Below are positions 36,222 to 45,504 of a DNA stretch of 64,000 nt, piece by piece. Below the pieces are notes generated by a model. It saw only the letters and a list, made by a program, of their open reading frames with translations. It did not search any database and was not told the DNA's origin. The stretch's first letter is position 1. Each line of letters opens with the position of its first letter. Both the position numbers and the translations under genes were made by a program. This stretch comes from Streptomyces sp. CB01249 (GTDB taxonomy: Bacteria > Actinomycetota > Actinomycetes > Streptomycetales > Streptomycetaceae). The stretch lies in the NCBI RefSeq assembly GCF_001905735.1, contig NZ_LISW01000002.1:1276426-1340425 (forward strand), given 5' to 3'.

Positions 36222-36505
36222 TCCCACGTCAGGTCCCCGGCATATCAGGGGCATTACGGGCACTTCGGTGTTCGTGCGCGAAGTGTTCGTTATCGCTGTT
36301 TTGCGACCGGGAGGCCCGACTTCCGAGCCCTGCTGTTCGGATATCGGTTGCATTCTGACGTCATCACGTTTGAGCAAACATTCCCCGTCAGGTCTGGCGG
36401 GTGTGCGCGCCGTGGCTGAAGACTCCCACGCAACTAGCTATGTACGAGCCGCTACCGCGGCGGTCACGGGCCGGCCACCGCCGGCCGAGAGGGGTCTCCA
36501 GCGCA
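36222..36505 (+). promoter_or_regulatory. Upstream region of the oligopeptide ABC operon
   Basis: 284 bp, less GC-rich than its flanks. It contains two close palindromes: TGACGTCA (36356-36363) and GTTTG-AG-CAAAC (36368-36379), likely operator half-sites. No clear -35/-10 pair was found. GAGAGGGG at 36486-36493 is the ribosome site of the first gene. Confidence 0.45.
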
Positions 36506-37498
36506 ATGACGGCACCTATCGAGACCACCAGGGCGGATACGCGGCCCGAAGCGGTGCTGGAAGGCGCGGGCCGCAAGGAGATCGAGGGCCGTTCGCTCGG
36601 CCGCATCGCCTGGACCCGGTTCAAGCGGGACAAGGCCGCGATGGCCGGTGGCATCGTTGTCGTCCTGCTGATCCTGACCGCGGTGCTCTCCAAGCCGCTC
36701 CAGTCGCTCCTGGGTCTCGACCCCAACGCGTTCAACCAGACGCTGGTCGACCCCGTCATGCTGGCGCCCAAGGGCAGTTTCGGCGGGATCAGCTGGGACC
36801 ACCCGTTCGGCGTCGAGCCGCAGACCGGCCGCGACATCTTCGCGCGCATCCTCGAAGGCTCCTGGGTCTCGCTCGTCGTGGCCGTCGGCTCCACCCTGCT
36901 CTCCGTCGCCATCGGCGTCGTCATGGGTGTCGTGGCCGGGTTCTACGGCGGCTGGGTGGACAGCCTGATCAGCCGGCTGATGGACACCTTCCTGGCCTTC
37001 CCGCTGCTGCTCTTCGCGATCTCCATCTCCGCGTCCCTCCAGGGCAACGCCTTCGGGATGGAAGGGCTCACGCTGCGGATCGCGGTCCTGATCTTCGTGA
37101 TCGGCTTCTTCAGCTGGCCGTACATCGGCCGCATCGTGCGCGCGCAGACGCTGTCCCTCCGCGAGCGCGAGTTCGTGGAGGCCGCCAGGTCGCTGGGCGC
37201 CCGCGGGCCGTTCATCCTCTTCCGCGAGCTGCTGCCCAACCTGGTCGCGCCGATCCTCGTCTACGCGACGCTGCTGATCCCCACGAACATCCTCTTCGAG
37301 GCGGCCCTGTCCTTCCTGGGCGTGGGTATCGCACCGCCGCAGGCGTCCTGGGGCGGCATGCTCACGCAGGCGGTCGACCTCTACGAGGTGGACCCGATGT
37401 TCATGGTCATCCCCGGCATGGCGATCTTCATCACCGTGCTGGCCTTCAACCTGCTGGGGGACGGGCTGCGTGACGCACTCGACCCTCGTGGCAAGTAA
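36506..37498 (+). CDS. Oligopeptide/dipeptide ABC transporter permease (DppC/OppC type)
   Basis: A 330-residue inner-membrane permease with six helices. The N-terminal OppC_N segment (RIAWTRFKRDKAAMAGG) precedes the transport domain with the EAA-loop sequence EFVEAARSLGARGPFIL. It mediates ATP-driven peptide uptake with the genes that follow. ATG at MTAPIETTRADT. The gene order C-A-B-D-F is unusual; many dpp/opp operons begin with the binding protein. The binding-protein gene starts 44 nt later. Confidence 0.92.
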   Translation: MTAPIETTRADTRPEAVLEGAGRKEIEGRSLGRIAWTRFKRDKAAMAGGIVVVLLILTAVLSKPLQSLLGLDPNAFNQTLVDPVMLAPKGSFGGISWDHPFGVEPQTGRDIFARILEGSWVSLVVAVGSTLLSVAIGVVMGVVAGFYGGWVDSLISRLMDTFLAFPLLLFAISISASLQGNAFGMEGLTLRIAVLIFVIGFFSWPYIGRIVRAQTLSLREREFVEAARSLGARGPFILFRELLPNLVAPILVYATLLIPTNILFEAALSFLGVGIAPPQASWGGMLTQAVDLYEVDPMFMVIPGMAIFITVLAFNLLGDGLRDALDPRGK

Positions 37499-37542
37499 AC
37501 GCGGCAGTGCCGCACAGGACTAGCGAGGGGGCTTTCCTCAGC

Positions 37543-39303
37543 ATGCAGAACAGAAAGACAGCGGCGCTCATAGCCGTCGCGATCGCGGTGTCGCTCGGCG
37601 CCACGGCGTGCAGCAAGGACTCGGACGGCGGCAGCGGCAAGGGCGGCGGCGGCAACGCCAAGGCCGACGCCGGTCTGACGAGCATCGTCAACGCCAGCGA
37701 CAAGAAGGGCGGGACGGTCACCTACGAGCACACCAGTGGCCCGGACTCCCTCGACCCCGGCAACACGTACTACGGCTGGGTGCAGAACTTCTCCCGCCTG
37801 TACGCCCGTTCGCTGGTCACCTTCCAGCCGGCCGCCGGCAAGGACAGCCTGAAGGTCGTCCCCGACCTCGCCACCGGCCTCGGCAAGGCGAGCGCGGACG
37901 CCAAGACCTGGACGTACACGCTGCGCAAGGGCGTGAAGTTCGAGGACGGCTCCGAGATCACCTCGCAGGACGTCAAGTACGCCGTCGAGCGCTCCAACTT
38001 CGCGCCGGAGGCCCTGTCCAACGGCCCGACGTACTTCAAGGCGTACCTCGAGGGCGGCGACAAGTACAAGGGTCCCTACAAGGACAAGTCCACCGCGGGT
38101 CTGAAGTCCATCGAGACCCCGGACAAGTACACGATCGTCTTCCACCTGAACAAGCCGTTCGCGGACATGGACTACCTGGCCGCGTTCTCGCAGACCGCGC
38201 CGATCCAGCAGAAGGCCGACACGGGCGCCAGCTACGTCCAGAAGATGGTCTCCTCGGGTCCGTACAAGTTCTCGGCGTACGACGAGAGCAAGGGCGCGAC
38301 CCTGGTCCGCAACACGGAGTGGGACCCGAAGACGGACCCGATCCGCAAGGCGCTGCCGGACAAGATCGAGCTGAAGTTCAACGTCAACCCCACCACCGTC
38401 GACGAGCACCTGCTCAACGACGAGACCACCGCGGACATCGCGGGCACGGGCCTCCAGTCCAAGACCCAGCCCAAGGTCCTGGCCAAGGCGTCCGAGAAGG
38501 CGAAGACGGACAACCCGTACGCCGGCGCGCTGCAGTACCTCGCGCTGAACGTCAACGTGAAGCCGTTCGACAACGTCGAGTGCCGCAAGGCCGTCCAGTA
38601 CGCGGTCGACAAGCAGAGCATGGTCGACTCGATCGGCGGCTCGGTCAAGGGCGACCCGGCGAGCACGGTCATCCCCCCGACCGTCGCCGGCTACAAGAAG
38701 TTCGACCTGTACCCGACCGAGGGCAGCAAGGGCGACGTGGCCAAGGCCAAGGAGCACCTGGCCAAGTGCGGTCACCCGGACGGCTTCAAGACCACGCTGA
38801 CGGCCCGTTCGGACCGTCCTGACGAGGTCACCGCTGCCACGCAGCTCCAGAACAGCCTGAAGGCGATCGGGGTCACCGCCGAGATCAAGCAGTTCCCGGC
38901 GGACAAGTACTTCACCGACTTCGCGGGCGTTCCGGCCTGGGTCCACAAGAACAACGCGGGCATGATGATGATGGCCTGGGGCGCCGACTGGCCGACCGGC
39001 TTCGGCTTCCTCGACCAGATCGTCAACGGCTCGGCCATCAAGCCCTCCGGCGGCACCAACCTGATGGAGCTCAACGACAAGGGGATCAACGACCTCCTCG
39101 TCAAGGGCATCGGGACCGTCGACACCACGGAGCGCAACGCCACGTGGGGCGAGGTCGACCAGAAGGTCATGGAGAACGCCTCGGTCGTTCCCCTCTTCTA
39201 CCGCAAGAACCTGCTCTACCGCCCGGCCTCCGCGGCGAACGTCACCGTCACCGACGCGTACCTCGGCATGTACGACTACGTGCTCATGACGTCCACCAAG
39301 TAG
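37543..39303 (+). CDS. Oligopeptide ABC transporter substrate-binding lipoprotein
   Basis: A 586-residue family 5 solute-binding protein. Lipobox LGATAC gives lipidated Cys23, followed by a Gly/Ser/Lys linker. The binding domain has the family signature region ARSLVTF to VPDLATGLG and KFEDGSEITSQDVKYAVER. ATG with GCGAGGGGGC upstream. Lys/Asp codon usage is relaxed compared with its neighbours, as expected for an abundant surface protein. A strong stem-loop after the stop may keep its messenger more abundant than that for the downstream subunits. Confidence 0.93.
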   Translation: MQNRKTAALIAVAIAVSLGATACSKDSDGGSGKGGGGNAKADAGLTSIVNASDKKGGTVTYEHTSGPDSLDPGNTYYGWVQNFSRLYARSLVTFQPAAGKDSLKVVPDLATGLGKASADAKTWTYTLRKGVKFEDGSEITSQDVKYAVERSNFAPEALSNGPTYFKAYLEGGDKYKGPYKDKSTAGLKSIETPDKYTIVFHLNKPFADMDYLAAFSQTAPIQQKADTGASYVQKMVSSGPYKFSAYDESKGATLVRNTEWDPKTDPIRKALPDKIELKFNVNPTTVDEHLLNDETTADIAGTGLQSKTQPKVLAKASEKAKTDNPYAGALQYLALNVNVKPFDNVECRKAVQYAVDKQSMVDSIGGSVKGDPASTVIPPTVAGYKKFDLYPTEGSKGDVAKAKEHLAKCGHPDGFKTTLTARSDRPDEVTAATQLQNSLKAIGVTAEIKQFPADKYFTDFAGVPAWVHKNNAGMMMMAWGADWPTGFGFLDQIVNGSAIKPSGGTNLMELNDKGINDLLVKGIGTVDTTERNATWGEVDQKVMENASVVPLFYRKNLLYRPASAANVTVTDAYLGMYDYVLMTSTK

Positions 39304-39342
39304 CACCTGTTCATCAAAAGCATCCCCTGAAAGGCAGGTGAA

Positions 39343-39384
39343 GGCGCCGGGCGGCGGGGTTACCCGCCCCACCCGCCCGGCGCC
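39343..39384 (+). terminator. Intercistronic stem-loop after the binding-protein gene
   Basis: Perfect 12-bp stem GGCGCCGGGCGG and complement with an 18-nt loop, ending 8 nt before the next start codon. It probably acts as an attenuator or 3'-end stabiliser raising binding protein over permease. Confidence 0.65.
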
Positions 39385-39392
39385 GCACGGCT

Positions 39393-40382
39393 GTGGCTGC
39401 GTATATCATCCGACGCGTATTCGCCGCGGTGTTGCTGCTGCTGGTGGTCAGCGCAGTCACGTTCGCGATCTTCTTCCTGGTGCCCCGCCTCGGCGGGCAG
39501 ACCCTCGACTCCATGGCCGCCCAGTACGTGGGGAAGAGCCCCGACCCCGACGTCATCGCCGCGGTCAAGAAGAACCTGGGGCTCGACCAGCCCCTGTACC
39601 TCCAGTACTGGCACTTCATCAAGGGCATCGTGGTCGGCGCCCAGTACCAGTTCGGCCCCGACCCCGTCACGTGCAACGCCCCCTGTTTCGGCTACTCGTT
39701 CAAGACGCACACCGAGATCTGGCCGCAGCTCGTGGACCGGGTCCCGGTCACGCTCTCGCTGGCCGTCGGTGCCGCCGTCATCTGGGTCATCTCCGGTGTC
39801 GCGATCGGCGTCGTCTCCGCGCTGAAGCGGGGCTCGCTCTTCGACCGCCTCTCCATGGGCGTCGCCCTCGCCGGTGTCTCCCTGCCGATGTTCTTCACCG
39901 GCCTGGTCGTCCTGGCGCTCTTCGGCAACGGGGAGTACGTGCCCATCACCGAGGACCCGGTCGCCTGGGCGGGCAGCCTGGTCCTGCCCTGGTGCACGCT
40001 CGCCCTGCTGTACTCCGCGCTCTACGCCCGGCTCACCCGGGCCGGGATGCTGGAGACCATGAGCGAGGACTACATCCGCACCGCGCGCGCCAAGGGCCTC
40101 CAGGAACGCAAGGTGGTCGTCAAGCACGGGCTGCGGTCCGCGCTCACCCCGCTGGTCACGATCTTCGGCATGGACTTCGCGCTGCTCCTCGGCGGCGCGG
40201 TCATCACCGAACGCGTCTTCTCCTTCCAGGGGCTCGGCGCCTTCGCGATCCAGGGCGTGACCACCGCCGACCTGCCCAAGGTGATGGGCGTGACCCTGGT
40301 CGCGGCCTTCTTCATCGTCATCTGCAACCTGCTGGTGGACCTCGTGTACGCCGCGATCGACCCCCGGGTGAGGCTCTCATGA
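39393..40382 (+). CDS. Oligopeptide/dipeptide ABC transporter permease (DppB/OppB type)
   Basis: A 329-residue permease with the typical first helix (AAYIIRRVFAAVLLLLVVS), periplasmic loop and five further helices; the EAA-loop is EDYIRTARAKGLQERKV. GTG start with no clear ribosome site because the intercistronic stem-loop lies directly upstream. The stop overlaps the ATG of the next gene (ATGA), indicating coupled translation of the membrane and ATPase subunits. Confidence 0.92.
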   Translation: MAAYIIRRVFAAVLLLLVVSAVTFAIFFLVPRLGGQTLDSMAAQYVGKSPDPDVIAAVKKNLGLDQPLYLQYWHFIKGIVVGAQYQFGPDPVTCNAPCFGYSFKTHTEIWPQLVDRVPVTLSLAVGAAVIWVISGVAIGVVSALKRGSLFDRLSMGVALAGVSLPMFFTGLVVLALFGNGEYVPITEDPVAWAGSLVLPWCTLALLYSALYARLTRAGMLETMSEDYIRTARAKGLQERKVVVKHGLRSALTPLVTIFGMDFALLLGGAVITERVFSFQGLGAFAIQGVTTADLPKVMGVTLVAAFFIVICNLLVDLVYAAIDPRVRLS

Positions 40383-41482
40383 GCGGCGCGACCAAGAAGG
40401 ACTCGACCACGAAGGACGCCGAGAAGGACGCGGCCGTCCCGGCCCCGCGTCCGGGCGACGGTCACCCGTTCCTCTCCGTACGCGACCTCAGCGTCCACTT
40501 CGACACCGACGACGGCCTGGTCAAGTCCGTGGACGGCGTCAGCTTCGACCTGGAGGCCGGCCAGACCCTCGGCATCGTCGGCGAGTCCGGCTCCGGCAAG
40601 TCCGTGACCTCGCTGGGGATCATGGGCCTGCACACCTCGGAGCGGGCCCGCATCGGCGGCGAGATCTGGCTGGAGGGCGAGGAGCTGATCGGCTCCGGCG
40701 CCGAGCGCGTACGGCGGCTGCGCGGCCAGAAGATGGCCATGATCTTCCAGGACCCGCTGTCCGCCCTGCACCCGTACTACACGATCGGCGCGCAGATCGT
40801 GGAGGCCCACCGGGTCCACCACAAGGTCGACAAGAAGACCGCCAAGAAGCGCGCCATCGAGATGCTCGACCGGGTCGGCATCCCCGAGCCGCACCGCCGG
40901 TTCGATGACTACCCGCACCAGTTCTCCGGCGGCATGCGCCAGCGCGCGATGATCGCGATGGCCCTGGTCAACAACCCGCAGCTGCTCATCGCCGACGAGC
41001 CGACGACCGCCCTCGACGTCACCGTCCAGGCGCAGATCCTCGACCTGATCCGCGATCTGCAGAAGGAGTTCGGCTCCGCGGTCATCATGATCACCCACGA
41101 CCTCGGCGTCGTCGCCGAGATCGCGGACCAGATCCTCGTGATGTACGCGGGACGGTGCGTCGAGCGCGGCTCCGCCGAGAAGGTGTTCTACGAGCCCCAG
41201 CACCCGTACACCTGGGGTCTGCTCGGCTCGATGCCGCGGATCGACCGGGAGCAGACCGAGCGGCTGATCCCCGTCAAGGGCTCGCCGCCCAGTCTCATCA
41301 ACGTCCCGTCGGGCTGCGCCTTCCACCCGCGCTGCCCGTACGCCGACGTCCCGCCCGACAACATCACCCGCACCGAGCGTCCGGAGCTGCGACTGGTCGG
41401 CGACGGGCACTTCTCCGCGTGCCACATGTCGCCCGAGCAGCGCGACCGGATCTGGACCGAAGAGATTGCGCCGAAGCTGTGA
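40379..41482 (+). CDS. Oligopeptide ABC transporter ATP-binding protein (DppD/OppD type)
   Basis: A 367-residue ATPase: Walker [11 protein letters not shown]-loop [13 protein letters not shown], signature [12 protein letters not shown], Walker [16 protein letters not shown]-loop ITHDLGV. The C-terminal oligopeptide/dipeptide transporter domain contains [10 protein letters not shown]. An unusual Lys/Asp/Thr-rich N-terminal 30 residues precede the core. ATG overlaps the permease stop by 4 nt and its own stop overlaps the next GTG. Confidence 0.94.
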   Translation: MSGATKKDSTTKDAEKDAAVPAPRPGDGHPFLSVRDLSVHFDTDDGLVKSVDGVSFDLEAGQTLGIVGESGSGKSVTSLGIMGLHTSERARIGGEIWLEGEELIGSGAERVRRLRGQKMAMIFQDPLSALHPYYTIGAQIVEAHRVHHKVDKKTAKKRAIEMLDRVGIPEPHRRFDDYPHQFSGGMRQRAMIAMALVNNPQLLIADEPTTALDVTVQAQILDLIRDLQKEFGSAVIMITHDLGVVAEIADQILVMYAGRCVERGSAEKVFYEPQHPYTWGLLGSMPRIDREQTERLIPVKGSPPSLINVPSGCAFHPRCPYADVPPDNITRTERPELRLVGDGHFSACHMSPEQRDRIWTEEIAPKL

Positions 41483-42669
41483 CTGAGCTGAACAAGAAGA
41501 CTCCCGCGCCCGCCGCGGCCGGGTCGGACGGGTCCGGCCCCGAACCGCTCCTCAAGGTGGACGGCCTGGTCAAGCACTTCCCGATCACCAAGGGCGTGCT
41601 GAAGCGCAAGGTCGGCGCGGTCCAGGCCGTGGACGGGCTCACCTTCGACGTGCGCCCGGGGGAGACCCTGGGCGTCGTCGGCGAGTCGGGCTGCGGCAAG
41701 TCGACCATGGGCCGGCTGGTGACCCGGCTGCTGGAACCGACCGGCGGCAAGGTCGAGTTCCAAGGCCGCGACATCACCCATCTGTCCGCCGGACGGCTGC
41801 GGCCGATGCGGCGCGACATCCAGATGATCTTCCAGGACCCGTACGGCTCGCTGAACCCGCGCCACACGGTCGGCGGGATCGTCTCCACCCCCTTCCGGCT
41901 CCAGGGCGTCAAGCCCGAGGGCGGCGTGAAGGCGGAGGTCCAGCGGCTGCTGGAGCTCGTCGGGCTCAACCCCGAGCACTACAACCGCTATCCGCACGAG
42001 TTCTCCGGCGGCCAGCGCCAGCGCATCGGCATCGCCCGGGCGCTCGCGCTCAAGCCGAAGCTGGTCGTCGCGGACGAGCCGGTCTCCGCGCTGGACGTGT
42101 CGATCCAGGCGCAGGTGGTGAACCTGCTGGACGACCTCCAGGACGAGCTCGGGCTCACGTACATGATCATCGCCCACGACCTGTCGGTGATCCGCCACGT
42201 CTCGGACCGGATCGCGGTCATGTACCTCGGCAAGATCGTGGAGCTGGCGGACCGCAAGTCGCTGTACGAGGCGCCCATGCACCCGTACACGAAGGCGCTG
42301 ATGTCCGCGGTGCCGGTGCCGGACCCGCGCCGGCGCGGCGCCAAGAGCGACCGCATCCTGCTCAAGGGCGATGTCCCGTCGCCGATCTCGCCGCCCGCCG
42401 GCTGCCGTTTCCACACCCGGTGCTGGAAGGCGACGAAGGTCTGCGGCACGACCGAGCCGCCGCTGCTCCAGCTGAAGACCGGGCACCAGGTGGCCTGCCA
42501 CCACCCGGAGAACGGCGAGGACCAGGTGCCGGGCGACGCGCCGCTGGTCGCGGACGTCATCACGGTCCGGTCGGCGCCCGCGAAGGAGCCCGCCGAGGCA
42601 CCGGTGAAGGAGGAGCCCGCGCAGGCCGCCGAGCCCTCCGAGCCCGCCCCGGACGGTACGAAGGAGTAG
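41479..42669 (+). CDS. Oligopeptide ABC transporter ATP-binding protein (DppF/OppF type)
   Basis: A 396-residue ATPase and second motor of the importer: Walker A GESGCGKST, Q-loop QMIFQDPYGSLNPR, signature FSGGQRQRIGIA, Walker B LVVADEPVSALDVS, C-terminal CRFHTRCWKA. A long Ala/Glu/Pro-rich tail of about 45 residues follows the conserved domain. The GTG overlaps the upstream stop (GTGA). It is the last gene of the five-gene uptake operon. Confidence 0.94.
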   Translation: MTELNKKTPAPAAAGSDGSGPEPLLKVDGLVKHFPITKGVLKRKVGAVQAVDGLTFDVRPGETLGVVGESGCGKSTMGRLVTRLLEPTGGKVEFQGRDITHLSAGRLRPMRRDIQMIFQDPYGSLNPRHTVGGIVSTPFRLQGVKPEGGVKAEVQRLLELVGLNPEHYNRYPHEFSGGQRQRIGIARALALKPKLVVADEPVSALDVSIQAQVVNLLDDLQDELGLTYMIIAHDLSVIRHVSDRIAVMYLGKIVELADRKSLYEAPMHPYTKALMSAVPVPDPRRRGAKSDRILLKGDVPSPISPPAGCRFHTRCWKATKVCGTTEPPLLQLKTGHQVACHHPENGEDQVPGDAPLVADVITVRSAPAKEPAEAPVKEEPAQAAEPSEPAPDGTKE

Positions 42670-42687
42670 TACGGGCACAATTGCCCG

Positions 42688-43347
42688 GTGCTCAACGAAC
42701 TGTTCACGCCCTCCGTCCAGCACGCGCTCGACATCGTGGGGATCTTCGTCTTCGCGATCTCGGGCGCCCTGCTCGCCGTACGCAAGAACTTCGATGTCTT
42801 CGGCATCGCGGTGCTCGCCGAGGTGACCGCGCTGGGCGGAGGGCTCTTCCGTGACCTGATCATCGGCGCGGTGCCGCCCGCCGCCTTCACGGATCTGGGG
42901 TACTTCACCACCCCGCTGCTCGCCGCCGGGCTGGTCTTCTTCCTCCACCCGCACGTGGAGCGCATCCAGGTCGGCGTGAACGTCTTCGACGCGGCCGGTC
43001 TCGGGCTGTTCTGCGTCACCGGCACGGTGAAGGCGTACGACTACGGGCTCGGCCTCACCTCGTCCGCGGCGCTGGGCCTGGCCACGGCGGTCGGCGGCGG
43101 TGTGCTGCGCGACGTCCTGGCCAACGAGGTGCCCTCGCTGCTGCGTTGGGACCGGGACCTGTACGCGGTGCCCGCCATGGTCGGTGCCACCATGATCGTG
43201 CTCTGCATCCGCTTCGACGCGCTCAACGCCCTGACCAGCGGCGCGGCCGTGATCACCGCGTTCGTCCTGCGGCTGCTCGCGCTCCGCTTCCACTGGCGGG
43301 CGCCGCGCGCCTACAACCGGCGCTCGGCGCGGGCGGACGAGGGGTGA
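42688..43347 (+). CDS. TRIC-family (UPF0126/YadS-like) membrane channel protein
   Basis: A 219-residue protein with about seven helices in two homologous halves. Each half carries a glycine-rich motif followed by RD (GGGLFRDLI, GGGVLRDVL), the hallmark of bacterial trimeric intracellular cation channels. GTG start directly after an inverted repeat GGGCA-CAAT-TGCCC (42673-42686). Some family members transport glycine or other small solutes, so the proximity of peptide uptake genes is interesting but not evidence of function. Confidence 0.85.
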   Translation: MLNELFTPSVQHALDIVGIFVFAISGALLAVRKNFDVFGIAVLAEVTALGGGLFRDLIIGAVPPAAFTDLGYFTTPLLAAGLVFFLHPHVERIQVGVNVFDAAGLGLFCVTGTVKAYDYGLGLTSSAALGLATAVGGGVLRDVLANEVPSLLRWDRDLYAVPAMVGATMIVLCIRFDALNALTSGAAVITAFVLRLLALRFHWRAPRAYNRRSARADEG

Positions 43348-43375
43348 CCTACTCGGGAGCACAAAAAGCTACCGC

Positions 43376-43399
43376 TCAGTAATACAATCGGTGTACGGT
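43376..43399 (+). promoter_or_regulatory. Thioesterase promoter with TetR-like motif
   Basis: TACGGT (43394-43399) sits 6 nt before the ATG, implying a leaderless transcript. TCAGTAATACA (43376-43386) just upstream resembles TCAGTAAACA and TCAGTGAACA found in the TetR gene upstream region, suggesting that the same regulator binds both. Confidence 0.5.
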
Positions 43400-43405
43400 G
43401 CGTCC

Positions 43406-44242
43406 ATGGCACAGGCAACCATCGGGGACAGCGAGTTCGACCGGGACACCGCGGTCACCCTGCGCGAAGAGGGCGTCTACGACGCGGAGCTCTCGGCGGG
43501 CTGGACGATCATCCATGCCGTCAACGGCGGCTACCTGCTGGCGATGCTGGGCCGTGCGCTCGGCGAGGCCCTGCCGCACGCGGACCCGTTCTCCGTCTCG
43601 GCGCACTACCTCACCGCCTCCGTGCCCGGCCCGGCGGTGATCCGGACCCAGACCGTCCGCACCGGCCGCACCCTCTCCACCGGTCAGGCGTCGCTCTTCC
43701 AGTACGCCGAGGACGGCACCGAGGTCGAGCGCATCCGCGTCCTCGCCACCTACGGCGACCTGGACGCGCTCAGCGACGACGTCCGCACCGCCGCGAAGCC
43801 GCCGGCCATCCCGCCGCGCGAGCACTGCCTCGGCCCCAGTGACGGACCCGCGCCGATCCCGGGCAGCTCCGCGATCACCGAACGGCTCGACATCAAGCTC
43901 GACCCGGCCACCATCGGCTGGGCGATCGGGCAGCCCTCCGGCAAGGGCGAGATGCGCGGCTGGTTCGGTCTGGCCGACGGCCGCGACCCCGACGCGCTCT
44001 CCCTGCTGCTCACCGTGGACGCCCTGCCGCCGACCTCGTTCGAGCTGGGGCTCAAGGGCTGGACGCCCACCATCGAGCTCACCACGCACATCCGCTGCCG
44101 CCCGGCCCCGGGCCCGCTGCGCGTCTCCATCACCACCCGCAACCTGGCGGGCGGCTTCCTGGAGGAGGACGCGGACGTCTGGGACAGCGCCGACCGCCTG
44201 GTCGCCCAGTCCCGCCAGCTCGCCCGCGCCCCGCGCGACTGA
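43406..44242 (+). CDS. Acyl-CoA thioesterase (TesB-like double hotdog)
   Basis: A 278-residue cytoplasmic protein with two hotdog domains: N-terminal half with GWTIIHAVNGGYLLAMLGRAL and VSAHYLTASVPG, C-terminal half with WTPTIELTTHIRC and GGFLEEDADVWDS. This is the actinobacterial thioesterase family that hydrolyses acyl-CoA. ATG chosen after a TACGGT box. It converges with a TetR-family gene 18 nt downstream and shares an operator-like motif with it. Confidence 0.85.
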   Translation: MAQATIGDSEFDRDTAVTLREEGVYDAELSAGWTIIHAVNGGYLLAMLGRALGEALPHADPFSVSAHYLTASVPGPAVIRTQTVRTGRTLSTGQASLFQYAEDGTEVERIRVLATYGDLDALSDDVRTAAKPPAIPPREHCLGPSDGPAPIPGSSAITERLDIKLDPATIGWAIGQPSGKGEMRGWFGLADGRDPDALSLLLTVDALPPTSFELGLKGWTPTIELTTHIRCRPAPGPLRVSITTRNLAGGFLEEDADVWDSADRLVAQSRQLARAPRD

Positions 44243-44260
44243 TTTCCCCGGTCCTCCTTC

Positions 44261-44896
44261 TCAGGCGCCCTGTGCCGGCTCGTCGAGCCAGTGCAGGGCG
44301 CCGAGTGCGATGAGCCGCAGCCGGCGCCCCGCCGTGCGGGCCACCCGCTCGTCGTCCGCCGGGCCCGCGTCCAGCAGGGCCGACGCGGTGATCACCATGT
44401 GGTCCACATAGAGACCGCCCAGCATCAGCAGGTCCTCCTCGGCCCAGCCCCGGGACTCCGGCTCCGCCGCGAGAGTCGCCGCCACCTCCTCGGCGAACAG
44501 CCGCAGCTGCGCCGCGATGGCCTCGCGGACCGGGCCGACCCCGCCGTGCTGTTCCCGCGCGATGAAGCGGAAGTGCGCGGGCTGCTCCCGTACGTGACGC
44601 CGTATCAGCTCCACGCTGCGGTCGAGCCGGACCTCGCTGTCGCCGGTTTCGGTGAGGATCGCGCCGATCATGCCGTGCAGGCTGCCCAGGGTCTGCTCGA
44701 CCAGGGCCACGCCGAGCGCGGGCACGCTCTCGAAGTGCCGGTAGAAGGCCGTGGGCGTGATGCCGGCCGCCCGGGTCACCTCGCGCAGCCCGAGGCTGCT
44801 CAGGCTCTGCTCCGCCAGCAGTCCGAGGGCGGCGTCCAGGAGCGCCTGGCGCGTCTTCAGCTTCTGGTTCTGGCGGACCCCGGCGATGTGACTCAT
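44261..44896 (-). CDS. TetR-family transcriptional regulator
   Basis: A 211-residue repressor: N-terminal helix-turn-helix (about 14-60; TRQALLDAALGLL, LREVTRAAGITPTAFYRHF) and a ligand-binding C-terminal domain with TetR_C features (LRLFAEEVAATL). It resembles the fatty-acid-responsive regulators found beside acyl-CoA genes. ATG at MSHIAGVRQNQ. A CAGT-AAACA-ACTG dyad overlaps its own promoter area, implying autoregulation, and a similar motif precedes the convergent thioesterase. Confidence 0.9.
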   Translation of the reverse strand: MSHIAGVRQNQKLKTRQALLDAALGLLAEQSLSSLGLREVTRAAGITPTAFYRHFESVPALGVALVEQTLGSLHGMIGAILTETGDSEVRLDRSVELIRRHVREQPAHFRFIAREQHGGVGPVREAIAAQLRLFAEEVAATLAAEPESRGWAEEDLLMLGGLYVDHMVITASALLDAGPADDERVARTAGRRLRLIALGALHWLDEPAQGA

Positions 44897-44901
44897 GCCA
44901 T

Positions 44902-44911
44902 TCAGTAAACA
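44902..44911. promoter_or_regulatory. Putative TetR operator, site 1
   Basis: TCAGTAAACA lies inside the dyad CAGT-AAACA-ACTG, 6 nt upstream of the tetR start codon. It is repeated 57 bp away as TCAGTGAACA. Confidence 0.5.
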
Positions 44912-44958
44912 ACTGTTCTCCGGAGCGGGGAAGGGGTGTGCGGGTTTAGACTCAAGAG

Positions 44959-44968
44959 TCAGTGAACA
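44959..44968. promoter_or_regulatory. Putative TetR operator, site 2
   Basis: TCAGTGAACA, in the same orientation as site 1, within TCAG-N14-CTGA dyad symmetry. It is also close to the small membrane-protein gene starting at 45023, so one regulator may control both divergent units. Confidence 0.45.
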
Positions 44969-45022
44969 GTCGTACTCTGAATGTTCCTGGCACCACGCCA
45001 TCCGCACACGGAAAGGCCGAAC

Positions 45023-45175
45023 ATGATCGTCCTTGTCGCCGCCCTGCTCCTGCTGGGGATCGTGCTGGGAGCGGTGGCCCAGATCCCGCTTCCCCTGTCG
45101 CTCGTCCTCGGCGCGCTCATCGCCTGCTGGCTCCTGGTCTTCGCCGTGCGCGAGCGGGCGCGGGGTTCCCGGTGA
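45023..45175 (+). CDS. Small hydrophobic membrane protein
   Basis: A 50-residue protein with two predicted helices ([19 protein letters not shown] and [16 protein letters not shown]) and a basic tail (RERARGSR). ATG with GAAAGG 7 nt upstream. Its stop overlaps the GTG of the following DUF4190-like gene (GTGA), strong evidence that it is translated. It is divergent from the TetR gene; the function is unknown. Confidence 0.65.
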   Translation: MIVLVAALLLLGIVLGAVAQIPLPLSLVLGALIACWLLVFAVRERARGSR

Positions 45176-45441
45176 GCGCCCCGGTGCAAGCCGCCCCGCG
45201 CACCCGCCGGGACGCCGACGGGCTCGCCATCGCCTCGTTCGTGCTGGGCCTGGTCGGGCTGCTGGTGATGAACCTGCTGCTGGGCCCCGCCGCCATCGTG
45301 ATGGCCCTCGTGGCCCTGGCCCGCTCCACCACCCGGCGCACCCGCGCCTTCCTCGGCCTCGCGCTCGGCGTCGCCGACCTGGTGGTCCTGGCCTTCCTGG
45401 TCACCGGAAACGGCGTCGTCGCCTGGAACTTCGGGGGCTGA
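45172..45441 (+). CDS. DUF4190-like small membrane protein
   Basis: An 89-residue protein. A short polar N-terminus ([18 protein letters not shown]) leads to two membrane segments ([19 protein letters not shown] and [17 protein letters not shown]), the pattern of DUF4190-type proteins. GTG overlaps the stop of the preceding 50-residue protein, so the pair is translationally coupled. No biochemical role is known. Confidence 0.7.
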   Translation: MSAPVQAAPRTRRDADGLAIASFVLGLVGLLVMNLLLGPAAIVMALVALARSTTRRTRAFLGLALGVADLVVLAFLVTGNGVVAWNFGG

Positions 45442-45504
45442 TCCGCCCGGCCCGCACAGTGCGCGGGGAGCGGGACCCCATGCGCCCGCCGTACGCCCCA
45501 CCGG

